From positions 152,379-216,378 of the forward strand of contig SSNU01000221.1 in the NCBI GenBank assembly GCA_012064415.1: a stretch of DNA of 64,000 nt, read 5' to 3'. Every line of letters begins with the position of its first letter. Positions within the stretch are counted from its first letter, which is position 1. Origin of the DNA: Gyrodactylus bullatarudis. Taxonomy: Eukaryota; Platyhelminthes; Monogenea; Gyrodactylidea; Gyrodactylidae. Both the position numbers and the translations under genes were made by a program. Below the pieces are notes generated by a model, which had not been told where the DNA came from, did no database searches, and saw only the letters and a list, made by a program, of their open reading frames with translations. Of this stretch, positions 1 through 10,578 are shown piece by piece.

Positions 1-997
1 TAAGATTCCAAATTAAAATGAGGTTTTCATGAAAAAGAATGCGTGACCCTCTNNNNNNNNNNNNNNNNNNNNNNNNNNNNNNNNNNNNNNNNNNNNNNNN
101 NNNNNNNNNNNNNNNNNNNNNNNNNNNNNNNNNNNNNNNNNNNNNNNNNNNNNNNNNNNNNNNNNNNNNNNNNNNNNNNNNNNNNNNNNNNNNNNNNNNN
201 NNNNNNNNNNNNNNNNNNNNNNNNNNNNNNNNNNNNNNNNNNNNNNNNNNNNNNNNNNNNNNNNNNNNNNNNNNNNNNNNNNNNNNNNNNNNNNNNNNNN
301 NNNNNNNNNNNNNNNNNNNNNNNNNNNNNNNNNNNNNNNNNNNNNNNNNNNNNNNNNNNNNNNNNNNNNNNNNNNNNNNNNNNNNNNNNNNNNNNNNNNN
401 NNNNNNNNNNNNNNNNNNNNNNNNNNNNNNNNNNNNNNNNNNNNNNNNNNNNNNNNNNNNNNNNNNNNNNNNNNNNNNNNNNNNNNNNNNNNNNNNNNNN
501 NNNNNNNNNNNNNNNNNNNNNNNNNNNNNNNNNNNNNNNNNNNNNNNNNNNNNNNNNNNNNNNNNNNNNNNNNNNNNNNNNNNNNNNNNNNNNNNNNNNN
601 NNNNNNNNNNNNNNNNNNNNNNNNNNNNNNNNNNNNNNNNNNNNNNNNNNNNNNNNNNNNNNNNNNNNNNNNNNNNNNNNNNNNNNNNNNNNNNNNNNNN
701 NNNNNNNNNNNNNNNNNNNNNNNNNNNNNNNNNNNNNNNNNNNNNNNNNNNNNNNNNNNNNNNNNNNNNNNNNNNNNNNNNNNNNNNNNNNNNNNNNNNN
801 NNNNNNNNNNNNNNNNNNNNNNNNNNNNNNNNNNNNNNNNNNNNNNNNNNNNNNNNNNNNNNNNNNNNNNNNNNNNNNNNNNNNNNNNNNNNNNNNNNNN
901 NNNNNNNNNNNNNNNNNNNNNNNNNNNNNNNNNNNNNNNNNNNNNNNNNNNNNNNNNNNNNNNNNNNNNNAAAACCTCATTTTAATTTGGAATCTTA
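1..997. repeat. Inverted repeat flanking the assembly gap
   Basis: Positions 1-27 (starting TAAGATTCCAAATT) and 971-997 (ending AATTTGGAATCTTA) are perfect reverse complements around the N gap. This is what the arms of a foldback or TIR element would look like. The interior is unknown and may have collapsed or been mis-sized. The left arm could extend beyond the window. Confidence 0.6.
53..970. other. Assembly gap (run of N)
   Basis: The sequence is entirely N over 918 positions, so open frames crossing it are artefacts. The 27 bases at 1-27 recur as an exact reverse complement at 971-997, so the gap lies inside an inverted repeat, which may be why assembly failed there. Confidence 0.99.
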
Positions 998-1318
998 TTC
1001 GAGTTTAATGAATAATTTACTAGCTTGCGGGGGTACTGATCTGACCAGAAAAAAATTCCCTACAAATTGAGATCAAAATCAGAAAAAATGAAAATTTTGA
1101 CCTAAAAATTATTTTATTCGTATACTTGTCCTACTTCTTAGTAGGTTGATGATTAATTTTAGTTTTGAAAGACATGAAAAATGGGGTGTGCACATTCTCA
1201 GGCACGAAAACTGGTGCACAAGTGTATATGACTTTTTGATGCTCAAATAATGAAAATTTGATACTTTCAATCATGTTTTTTAAACGTGTAACATGTCCAT
1301 AAAATTCTCTATGCAAAG

Positions 1319-1600
1319 CTAATTGACAGGAAGATGAGAATTTACTATTTTTATTATGTCAGGAACAAAGTTATATATTTCATTATGCAATGAGCTGAAG
1401 GATTGTTGGAAAGTATTTCTTTAAGATGAGAAAATCTTTGTTTAATTTTATCTCGAATCAACTAAAATTTTGAGATTAAAAATTGGGTTCATTTTACGAA
1501 ATTCAAAAAAATGGCCTTATTTAGGCCAAATTGAATTTTTTATCGACAAATTTCATTTCAAGGTTTTCATACCCATTTCAACGATAGCTTTGGATTAATA
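1319..1600. repeat. Foldback MITE fragment (family A, CTAATTGACATGAAGATG end)
   Basis: The left end CTAATTGACAGGAAGATGAG matches the terminal sequence of the foldback MITE family found throughout the window, for example at 16490 and 46338. The interior includes family-typical text (a TTTAGGCCAAATTGAATTTTT stretch). I cannot see a matching right end, so the copy is decayed or truncated. It lies just downstream of the unrecognised gene at 1692-2912. Confidence 0.45.
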
Positions 1601-1691
1601 CAAACTCAAAAGTAAGATTGCTCAAATTTTTCAATTGAAGCGCCATAAGAATTACAGCTCTTAGTTGTTTCCAAGCATTATTCTAATTCAT

Positions 1692-2912
1692 CTAGCAATG
1701 AAAGGTGGCCTGGATAAGTTGCTTAGTTTCGAAAATTTTCAATTGATCTTTCTTCTTGAATGATTTTAGGTCTAAATCGATTTGACACAAATATCAACGA
1801 ACAGTATCGATCGGAATAAAAAAACTTACTTCAGGAAGACACATTTTAAATAGTTCAATTTTCACTTTTCCCTGCAACACCTTTTGGGCGTTTGATGCAA
1901 ACTTCCAAGCTGCATTTGGATACTTCCAGAACACATTTTTCAAAATATCATCAAAATGTATTCTCAAATCTTCACAGTTATTGAATGCGAATAAATAGAG
2001 ACCTTTTGCTTTCTCTAATTCTGCATAGTCCTTGTTAATTTCAAGGCTTTCAATAGTCTTCTCAGCACATTCCTTAGATGAACAGCTTAGGCCAAACAGA
2101 ATTTTCGGTTCCTTTGGCCCGTTCATCAAATGTTCAACAGTCCGCACGATTCTATCCTTGGTAAGACCATGAACGTTTGTATTTATAAATAAAGAAATGT
2201 TTGAGTGACAGTGATACGAGCTCTTTATCCCCTCGTGTATAATCTCATCTAGGCTATCGGAATCTATGATCAGCTGTTTAATCATCTCGTCTTCGGTTTT
2301 CGTCCACAATTCTGGCTGGTACAAATCGTTTGCTGTGATGAGTTTATTTCGTTTGAGAAAGTTCTTCTCAAAGTAAGATTTTATCCTCTGATCTTCCTTC
2401 AAGTCAGTAGAAACATTCGTAATCAAATCCAAGGTATTGACAGAATTTGCAACTTCTTTCAAGACCTTGGGATGATTATTTTTTAATTTCTTATAATCAG
2501 GAAACTTGTAATGTAAATGTGAAAGAGGAAACTTGTCAGAGAATTTCTTTTTGAATATTTCAAAGATTTGAATTCGTAGTTTCGACTCGTTCATCTTCCA
2601 AGGCAAAATTTCATGGAGAACTGTCTCCAAGGCAATTCTCTTGTATAAAGAAATGTTTCTCATCTTCTTCATGAATGAGCACAAATCATCTTCCTCATAG
2701 TCAGGGATCAAACTTTGATCAGGAATGAAAGAATGACATACAAGGTGAATGGACACTTTTATTCTAGACTGAAGAGAAATGCTGCGTTTTATCCTTTTAC
2801 TCGTGTTGACGATCACTTTCTTCAATAGGGATGAAGTCAAGATAATAAATTTGTTAATTAGAGCAACTAGGATATCAATCAGGAGGGGAAATATCGATAT
2901 AAGGTATAGCAT
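1692..2912 (-). CDS. Unrecognised protein-coding gene, N-terminal hydrophobic anchor
   Basis: I do not recognise the family. A long minus-strand frame runs from an ATG at 2912 (an in-frame TTG lies at 2948) to a strong splice donor, GAA|GTAAGT, with the exon ending at 1830. Two phase-0 acceptors, before 1721 (AAG) or 1709 (CAG), both lead to the same TAG at 1692-1694, giving about 375-380 aa. The start MLYLISIFPLLIDILVALIN is strongly hydrophobic, consistent with a signal anchor or membrane segment, followed by a basic stretch. The remainder is a soluble, charged, Lys/Glu-rich domain with several Cys (an LSCSSKEC patch) and no motif I know. Codon use and freedom from stops over 1.1 kb argue that it is real. 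The small last exon is an inference and the frame could instead splice farther downstream. It is the same strand as, and about 600 bp downstream of, the HES-type gene. Confidence 0.55.
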
Positions 2913-2949
2913 TCTTTTTGTAATAAAATCAAATTCGAAATTTTCCAAC

Positions 2950-3532
2950 TAGGTTTTTAATATGCAGAGAAATTGCATTTATGATTTATGAAATTTAAAC
3001 AAAATTCGATTTTTAAATATATTTACTATTGCTACTTACTAACAAGTAGTAACATCATTAATAATTTTTAAAAAAAATATTGTGAATAATTCACTGTATT
3101 CATTAATTCATTGGATTTAAATTACAATTGCAATGAAATAAAAGTAAAATAGATGTAAAAGATATTTTTAAACCAAATGCAATTTTCTTCATCACTCTTA
3201 TGGCCAGTTGAAGTTTTATCGTGAATGTCTTGATTTGTGAAAATATTTTCTTCAATCAATAAAAGCTTGCATGTTAGTGGGAAAAGGAATTGAATATGCA
3301 TTATAATTCGAATGTTATGAATTTCATTAAATGATTTTAAAAATCTCACATCTAAGTCTAAATAAATAGGAAAAATAGAGTTAATGGTTGAAAAAATAGC
3401 CAATTTTACTCTTTTATATTCAAGTTAGGAAATTAAATTGGATTTTATTTGCTATAGTTTTATTGAAAATATAAAAAAATATTCATTAAAAAATAATCTT
3501 GATGCTCCTCTATTCACCTTTTGGTGGAATTT
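2950..3532. other. Intergenic DNA between the unrecognised gene and the HES-type gene
   Basis: This is AT-rich sequence. A 93-codon open frame on the minus strand at 3122-3403 has no motif, splice support or coding-like composition, and I do not call it. The stretch should hold the 3' UTR of the HES-type gene and the promoter of the unrecognised gene, but I see no definite site. Confidence 0.5.
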
Positions 3533-4318
3533 CTATACCTGCCACGGTTGCCAGACTCTATTGGTGAAATCAATGGGGATTTCCTGGTTTGGCTCGCATT
3601 TATTCGTTGTGGATAAACTTTCATCTTTCATTGGACTTTGGGTATCTCCTAATCCGATAGCCAAGATTTGCTCGATAAATTCAACAGCATATTGCAGAAT
3701 ATCAGCTCGTTCTAATTTTCGGCCATTCTGTAAATTAAGAAATTTATATATAATTTTATACACAGTTGAAATAAACCTAATTGAAAAAAATGAGTATTTA
3801 CTATTTTTTCGAGTCAGGAAAAAATTTATTTTTCGAATTTCATGATGTAATAAGGCAATTAGTTGTGGAAATTAGAAAAATTTTCTGAAAAAATCCTATA
3901 TGATCAAAAATAGGCCGAATTTTGAAAATGCACCAAATTTACATTTTTTCAACTTTCGAATCTAAATATTTTTATCGATATCAAAGATCTGAAGCAGTTA
4001 AATGCAGATAGTCGATATCAGCATTAGACAAAGAAGAGATTTTTGAAAAAAAGTAAATTCTCATCTTCATGTTAACTAGGTTTATAAAATTAATCATAAA
4101 ATAATTATGATTCTAAAAGAATGTTTAAAACTAAAGTTGTAAAAGTCTGAGATTGAAAAGTCGTAACTCACATCCTTTCTCACATTTTTGTCGATCAATA
4201 ACTCTTTAATTCGATCGATAGACTTGTTTATTCTCTCCCTACGTTTCCTCTCCAGTAACGGCTTTGGTGGTTTTGATAGTTTACTAGGAAATTTTTCAGT
4301 CGATGAAATCATCTTCAT
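3533..4318 (-). CDS. Short HES/Enhancer-of-split-type bHLH transcriptional repressor
   Basis: Two exons: 4318-4172 and 3727-3533. The intron has donor GAT|GTGAGT and acceptor TTACAG|AAT, phase 0, and the protein is 113 aa. Residues 19-31 (KPLLERKRRERIN) form the basic region with the proline typical of Hairy/E(spl) factors. Helix 1 follows (SIDRIKELL), and exon 2 supplies helix 2 (LERADILQYAVEFIEQIL). The tail ends VWQPWQV; WQPW at 108-111 corresponds to the C-terminal WRPW motif that recruits Groucho/TLE corepressor in this family. The protein is much shorter than usual HES proteins (about 180-300 aa) and I see no Orange domain. A TATA box lies 40 nt upstream of the ATG, implying a very short 5' UTR. 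Most of the intron is a foldback MITE. Role inferred from the family: DNA-binding repressor, often downstream of Notch. Confidence 0.85.
3787..4079. repeat. Foldback MITE (family A) filling the HES-type intron
   Basis: The right end TCATCTTCATGTTAACTAGG is the reverse complement of the family-A left end, and the interior has the shared ATTTTTATCGATATCAAAGA text. It occupies most of the 444-bp intron between the two bHLH exons. The left end is degenerate. Confidence 0.55.
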
Positions 4319-4356
4319 AACTAGAGATATTTTTGAAGAGAAAACTTGAGTTTTTT

Positions 4357-4365
4357 CTATTTATA
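4357..4365 (-). promoter_or_regulatory. Probable TATA box of the HES-type gene
   Basis: On the minus strand this reads TATAAATAG within GGGATATAAATAG, about 40 nt upstream of the ATG at 4318. That leaves room for only a very short 5' UTR, as is common in E(spl)-type genes. Confidence 0.5.
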
Positions 4366-4643
4366 TCCCTTGGTTCCTGCCCCAAGCAGATACATCATCC
4401 AATCTATACATAGACCATAGATTTTTGATGGGTTTGCTGATGTAGTCGATTCTCATTGGTTCGTTAAAAGGTAGGGAAATTTTTATTTCAATGTGACACT
4501 TCCACTTACACACGCTGTGCACAAGCAATGTTTACCTTTTTTCACCTAGGATGTTTTTTTTGATGTTGAATATCGGGGGATGGGGCAGCAATATAATTAT
4601 GAACATGATTTCACAATGTCATGGAATTCTTAAACAAATAAAA

Positions 4644-4649
4644 CACGTG
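4644..4649. promoter_or_regulatory. CACGTG E-box upstream of the HES-type gene
   Basis: A palindromic CACGTG sits about 330 bp upstream of the start codon. Hairy/E(spl) proteins bind related class-C E-boxes, so it could be autoregulatory. One hexamer is weak evidence. Confidence 0.25.
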
Positions 4650-5461
4650 TCCAATAGGGTTGTCGAACTATTGTCATTTGTTTTCTTTCCGTGTTTCAAT
4701 AACAACAATAAATCATTCATGTGGACGTAGGAACCACTTGGGAAATTCAGTGTCTTTGAATCATTCACAATTTTTTTCACTGTGATGGTTCAGTCGATCA
4801 TTTTTGACCACTTGAAATTTTCATTTCGTGATTTATTGGTTTAATTGTTAATTTCTGAAAACTTACAATGCATACTTTTATCACTACTGGACCCCGCTCT
4901 TCTTCGAAAAACTAGCAAAAGTTTTTTTTTGTTAGAAAATAAATCTGTATTTAAAATGAATTATAATGAGTAAATAAAAAATGGTTAAAAATCATCGAGA
5001 TGTTTTTAGAACAAAATAATACATAAATCTAATAAGTAATTCAATAAACATTCTGGTTTCTAGTGAAGATCTGGATAAAGGAGAGAATGAGTATAATCTA
5101 ACTTCTTACGAATATTTTGCATTATAGATTTTATGCATTTAGGATTATCACAGTCGTAAATTTTATACTTATCATTGATTGATTCATAAGATGAAAGTAG
5201 AAAAGATTTTCTATAGGATTGATGTCTAAAGTTTTAAAAAAAGTTATAATTATGCTCGATCGGAGAAGAAGTTACTAGGAAATTTTTTATAATAAAATTT
5301 TCTAACAAAAAAAATATAATCATATCTTCGAACCCAAAGAGGCTGAAGACCTTAGGCTAGAATCCGAGAATTATATGATTAAAAAGGGGAATAGCCAATA
5401 TAGAAATTTACTTTGAATTCCTTCAATATTTATTATTAGAAATTTTCAGAATCTTCTTCTA

Positions 5462-6300
5462 TTTACTTCTATTCTAATTTTAAAAATATTCACTCTGGCG
5501 TTCCTCAAGGTTCATCTCTTGGCCCTCTTCTCTTCAATCTTTGTATCTCTGATATTAAGCTACCTTGTAACATCGGGAAAATGTTCAAGTATGCTGATGA
5601 TTAACAATTATTTCTTAAAATTAACAATTACTTTTCTTCTCTCAAAATTGATCTGGGTAAAATGGGTCTAGAAGTAAACAGATCTAAATGCAAAATATTT
5701 TTGCCTAACCAAGCTCTCTTCTATCCAATTTGTTGATGGACTTAGGTTTCGAGATAACTTCATCTTTAAAAATCTCTCCGCTGTCTAAGCTAGGTTTTAT
5801 CAATTCTATAATCTATGTTATCAATAGATATTCTTCTTCTTATGAGCTAAGAATTAAAGAATTAATAAATGTTATGTTCTCCCGCATTTAGATTACTTCT
5901 CCCCCACATTACAAATTTTTGCTCCCTAACCTTGGAAAGAATTCAATATAGGTTTCTCCATGCTTGCTTTCCATCGATCGACTCTTATAATTCTCTTATT
6001 GCTATATCTGGTCTAGACCCAGTCTGGCTTAGAAGAACAGCTTTTATTGTAATAACTTTCACTTCACTCTCCTCGCCTGAAATTAAGAATTACTATTTAA
6101 GAAACCCCTCATATTGGTATCATTTTCTTCTCAAATATTACAATTATCTATAAATTGAGTTTTCCTTAGAGAATTGTGATAACCTTTTTGACTTGAGGTC
6201 GATTATGTCTCACCTAAGGTCTAAGCTTGACTACACAAAATCTCTTCTTTACTCTAATCTTCATTTGGCTGAATAAGTCCTCTGATAATGAGACCTTTTA
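5462..6300 (+). pseudogene. Decayed non-LTR retrotransposon (LINE) reverse transcriptase fragment
   Basis: Translating from about 5498 gives GVPQGSSLGPLLFNLCISD, the RT box that precedes the catalytic motif, followed by KMFKYADD and an immediate stop. Farther on, 5869-6153 reads as the LINE C-terminal region (LERIQYRFLHACFP, then SGLDPVWLRR), closely parallel to the better-preserved copy at 11597-12541. Several stops and frameshifts show it is dead. It belongs to the same family as the copies at 8430-8940 and 9897-12778. Confidence 0.8.
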
Positions 6301-6359
6301 TGTTCAATAAAATTTAACCTTGTATCTGTGAGATAAACGTTTGAACTGAAGAATCAACT

Positions 6360-7000
6360 GTTTTCTGTTCCTAGTTCCCTTTTTGAACAGCTGATATTAA
6401 AAGTGGTCGTTGAACCGGATTCTGCTGAAGTGCATTGGGTTGGCGTGCTGCCTGCACTAGCTTGGGGATCAAGATCAGTTTGAACTTTATTAAAACCTCA
6501 AATCACCTTGAATTTATTATTATTTTTTTGTATCATATGACTTAATTTCAATATAATGTTTTCATTTCAAAAAAAAAATTTCTGTTAAAAAATATAATTT
6601 AATAAACTTATCCTATGATTTCAATATTCTATTATCTTGCTTTAATTTACTCTTTACTAAGTATGACTTATCTGATTGTCAGAACCTTACTGATCTTAAA
6701 TCAGTTATGGTTCATATAAGATGTAAAATTGACTAGTCAAAATCTTTCCTTTATACTCCCCTTCACTAACCAGGTGACGAATCGAATTACTTTTCAGACT
6801 ATTCTCACTTTCAAAATTTACTATTGACTCTATACATTAAACCTGCTTTTTCAATTTTTATTCCGATATATATTTATATTATTCTATAATCAGATTATAT
6901 TATTGCCATATTTTGTATACTTAACTTTTAAATATAAGAACTTAGTTAGAACAAAAAAATATATCCAATGGATATTAAGATCAGTTTCTACCGGCAAAAT
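6360..7000 (+). repeat. LINE 3' region remnant, with an inverted counterpart at about 9180-9470
   Basis: The stretch around 6640-6850 (for example GATTGTCAGAACCTTACTGATCTTAAATCAG) recurs as a reverse complement at about 9240-9440. Copies end near TTCTAACAAAAAAA-type tails, as does the LINE ending near 12778. I read these as 3' parts of related LINE copies in opposite orientation. Confidence 0.5.
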
Positions 7001-7600
7001 ATTTTTATGAACATGTTCAATTTGACATGAATAAATTTTCCCATGAAATATGACAATCGTGGTTAAAAAAGGGCTTGCAATTCGATTGACTCAATATGGA
7101 AAGATGGCATTCTATCATGAACTTTTCAGTAAGGTCAAAGTAAGTAGTTTATATCGACTAAATGATACTCATGGGAAACAGAGAATTCAAAAAAAACAAA
7201 ATAATTTATTCACCATCCATATGTTGTGGATAGAGTGTATTCTAAAACAAATCTGTTAATCACCTGGTTATGAAGGTAGGAAAGGAGGAGTGTTTTTGTC
7301 TCATAGATCTGATATGAATAAATTAAGATTTTCAGATCAATTCAGTGAATAAATTTTTTGGACATTAAATTAATAATTATTATCATTAATGCTTGATGAT
7401 TATGAATAATATGAAATAAGTAAAAAGAGATTTGAACGATAATATTTTCGAACTTCATCAAGAATATAAACAGGTGAGTTTAGAACCTAACTTAAAATAG
7501 AGGTTTTTTAAATCTTGAGCAACCTTTAAAATTATTATATGATGAGTATTATATTTTTTTTGTTAGACAAAAATCTTATATTGAATTGAAATATAGATAT

Positions 7601-8405
7601 GTTACGTTCAAAGTGGAAACTCGAAACTTCCATTGTGTACAGTGTACAACTAATTGGTCAATGTGGAAACTCGGTGTACATATTGAACGGTTGATGGCGT
7701 AGACTTTGAATATAATGATTAAACTTACAATGTGTACACTGTTCACTTTATGTTATGGAAATAATTCTCATCTATTTTAAGAATGGTCTTAAGGTCTTTT
7801 AATTTAAGAAAAGCTCGAATATAATATTATTTTATTTATTATTACATGAAAAACTTTATAGGACCTAGAACTTTATTTCTTCTGCATTTCCACCTATTTG
7901 ACAGGCATTCAGTGGCACAATCAGACCTCAACAATGTTGAGTCAAGATTCCATGGTCCCATGAAAATGAAGCTTCCTTTAAGGCAATTTGGATAGATAGA
8001 GAATCTCTATGAGAAATCCTTCAGGGACTTCTTCGCGATTTTCAAGAGGTTCTCATCTTGATTTAATAACATTTTGGAGACTTAAGTTAAGACTTATGGG
8101 TTACATAAGACGAATACATTGTGCTCGAAAACTTGAAACTTAATCGAAGGGTAAAACATATACTTTTTCTTAGTTGAATGCACAAACCAATTGATATCTG
8201 CATGCGATTATTAGAAACTGCTATTTATTCAACAAAATTGGGTTTTAAACTTGGAATTAAAGATTTTAAAAAATTTTCCAGTTTACACATTGTATTGTAC
8301 ACCATCAATCGTTCAATGAGTACAGCGAGTTTCCACATTGACCAATTAGTTGTACAGTGTACAACACTGAACGTTCAGTGTGTGAGTTTCCACTTTGAAC
8401 GTAAC
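7601..8405. mobile_element. 805-bp element with long terminal inverted repeats
   Basis: The left end GTTACGTTCAAAGTGGAAAC and the right end (reverse complement of the same, finishing GAACGTAAC at 8405) pair over roughly 120 bp with scattered differences, including the shared ACAGTGTACAACTAATTGGTC block. No transposase was recognised in the 560-bp interior, so this is a non-autonomous (MITE/foldback-like) element. I do not see a clear target-site duplication. Short open frames in the arms are not genes. Confidence 0.75.
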
Positions 8406-8429
8406 AGAATTTTTTGACTAAAAGCAAAT

Positions 8430-8940
8430 CTCCGATCCCAAAAGGGGGTTTAGACCAGAGACCAATATTAGTGAATTGTACGAGTCAATATGAGGAAATA
8501 GAGAGTGTAAAAACCTATATTGAACACGTTGGATAGTTAGGCATTGAGATTGATTTAAATTGGGTAAGAGAGGAAAAATATAGTCAAAAAGTGGAAAGAC
8601 CAGTGATTTGTAAGCTTTTAGTCTTACATCACTGGATTTAAATAATTTCCTAATTGTAAAAATAATAGAATTAATTCTAGGGAGATTAGCTAGAGGATTT
8701 AATTTTAAACTAGACGATATACTGAAACCAAGGTCTGAAAAAAAGATCTGACAAAAAAATAGAAGTGAAGGAGACAATTTCTCCAGGAAGTAGAAGCGAT
8801 TCCATGAGGATTGCAGGAAGAGCAGATGGGAGCATTATTTTGCATTTATCTCTATAGAGCCCCATCGACTCGAGGGAATCTTTAAGAAGCGAGAAGTTAT
8901 GATTTATTTTAACAATGTCTAAATCAGATTTATAAGACTC
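8430..8940 (-). pseudogene. Inverted LINE fragment (RT C-terminal part)
   Basis: On the minus strand the frame ending at 8418 reads SDLGFSISSSLKLNPLANL, then IQRVQYRFLHSLFPHIDSYN. This is nearly identical to 12058-12330 of the plus-strand LINE, but with an insertion near 8745 and a frameshift at the end (LNPLL rather than LNPLWVRR). It is a dead copy of the same family. Confidence 0.8.
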
Positions 8941-9069
8941 TGACGAGTTTTTTTGAATTTCGCTTGTTAGGTGCTTTTTCGATTTTCTAAGCTAGTGAGC
9001 GCTAAATTCTCGGTCACAATTTACAATAATTCCACAGGTTCTCTTCAGACTAAACACCGACTTGTTATA

Positions 9070-9496
9070 TTTAAATATATGAAAATTTAGAGAACATAAT
9101 AAAATCTGTACAATAGCATTTTTATTTTATTTTTGTTAGAAATAAGTTCTTATATTTAAAATTTTAAATGTACACAAATAAGGTAATAATAAAATCTGTT
9201 TAAGAATAATATACACCAAAATTTTTGAATAAAATGTGAAAATGCAGGTTCCATATATAGTCAATGAATGTAGAAATAGTCTGAAAGGTATTTCGATTAG
9301 TCATCTGGTTAGTGAAGGGGAGAATAAAGGAGAGATTTTGAATAGTCAATTTTAGATCTGATATGAGCCATAACTGATTTAAGATCAGTAAGGTTCTGAC
9401 AATCAAACTTAGTAAAGAGACAATTAAAACAAGATAATAGAACATTGAAATCATATTCATTTCAGCCGTTCGCGATCAATGAGAGGAGAGGAATGT
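9070..9496. other. LINE-derived non-coding debris
   Basis: AT-rich stretch with a TTTTTGTTAGAAATAAG-type tail near 9128 and the inverted LINE 3' remnant noted under 6360-7000. I see no gene. Confidence 0.4.
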
Positions 9497-9895
9497 CTAA
9501 GTTCTCGGGACTGTCAGGAATTCATCTAATGTCCGAGTGCCGGTTGGTGCTCTTTTCCTCTGTTTCCCTCTTCTTTTTTGTTGCTTGGGAGAAACCGACA
9601 AATTCCTTTTCCGTGATGTGGAGGGGGCTTGCAATTCTGGTTGGGAGTAAAATCTCTTACATTCATCATTGTTCTCAGGGGTTATGTGGTTGTCAAGGGG
9701 ATTGGAAATGTTAGAGATTGCTTCGATGGGGGTTTCACAACTAGAAGGAGAGTCATTATCAACTAATGTTGAGGTTTGTGTTATGTTCAATATAGTTTCT
9801 GGGCCATCGTTTTCAGATTCTCTTATGGGGTATTTTTGGGTTGAAGTGAAAATTGGTTCGTTTTCGGCAGGTGAATTATCAACTCCTGTTATATC
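9497..9895 (-). CDS. Unrecognised Ser/Thr-rich frame with basic C-terminus, possibly a retroelement ORF1 tail
   Basis: A stop-free minus-strand frame of about 130 codons ends at 9497. It is low-complexity Ser/Thr/Asn/Glu-rich, then strongly basic (SPKQQKRRGKQRKRAPTGTR, nuclear-localisation-like), and ends TLDEFLTVPRT and stop. The base composition is less AT-rich than its surroundings. It sits exactly between two LINE pieces of opposite orientation (3' debris to the left, LINE start at about 9897 to the right), so it is probably part of a retroelement. I cannot assign it to a family. No start codon is visible in the part I trust; the frame above 9895 runs into the LINE. Confidence 0.35.
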   Translation of the reverse strand, partial: DITGVDNSPAENEPIFTSTQKYPIRESENDGPETILNITQTSTLVDNDSPSSCETPIEAISNISNPLDNHITPENNDECKRFYSQPELQAPSTSRKRNLSVSPKQQKRRGKQRKRAPTGTRTLDEFLTVPRT

Positions 9896-10357
9896 AGTTG
9901 ATGACTTTAAAAACATTAAATATTGCAAAAACCCCAATAGAATTGATTCTAAATTTAATTCCTTGAATCTATTAAATTCCCATTCCAATAACTTCTTAAT
10001 TAATTTATGTAGTTATTTGAATATTTGTATTAGTAATTGTTTCATCCCTGAGGATTGGCTCATAGTTAAAATTATTCCAATCCCTAAAATTAAAAAATAC
10101 TCTGATTTCTCTCATCTGCGTCCTATCTCATCTCTAAATGTCTTTCTATCTATTATTGACCGATTTTTAACTACTGAAATCAAGTCCGCATTGTCAACGC
10201 CTTTCCCTGATTGTTCTCAGCATGGTTTTCTATCGGGCAGAAATACCTCCAGTAATCTACTCAGTTGTCTCGATAATTCCCTCCCTCTTTTAAAATCAAA
10301 GTCTTATTTATTAATCCATTACCTTGATATTTAGGAATTATATAAGAAGATATATTT

Positions 10358-10397
10358 AAAACCAAATGCGCATTTCTCAAAGGATCATCAGTGGTCT
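10358..10397 (-). ncRNA. Hammerhead ribozyme (type I, short stem III) in the PLE tail
   Basis: Read on the minus strand: AGACCA, then the core CUGAUGA, then a minimal stem II (UC-CUUU-GA), GAAA, a palindromic AUGCGCAU stem III, cleavage-site U, then UGGUUU. Stem I pairs AGACCA with UGGUUU over six base pairs (one G-U). All invariant core positions (C3 to A9, G12 to A15.1, U16.1, H17) are present. PLEs are known to carry hammerhead motifs of this kind with very short or dimerising stem III. It lies 3' of the RT-EN frame, where the repeated PLE terminal region is expected. Confidence 0.8.
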
Positions 10398-10578
10398 CTC
10401 TTTGAAAATGATAAAAGTTAAATTTGAATGAAAAATAATAATTTACAAATTTTGAAAGAAATAGTAAATGTTAAAGAATATAAGAGTCATGAGTGGAAAT
10501 AGAAATATAATGTAAGCTGAAAAAACACCAAAAACTCTTCAATAAATAGCAACAGTGAAGAGAAAAAGGTGAAAAAGC

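Noticed and set aside
27..1070. Long open frames crossing positions 53-970
   Set aside because: They consist of Ns and carry no information.
1131..1316. Downstream exon of the unrecognised gene at 1692-2912
   Set aside because: The frame looks mildly coding, but the apparent acceptor (CAATTAG) is the terminus of a foldback MITE and the phase does not match the phase-0 donor at 1830.
3438..3845. 135-codon plus-strand frame
   Set aside because: It is the antisense shadow of the HES-type second exon and its intronic MITE.
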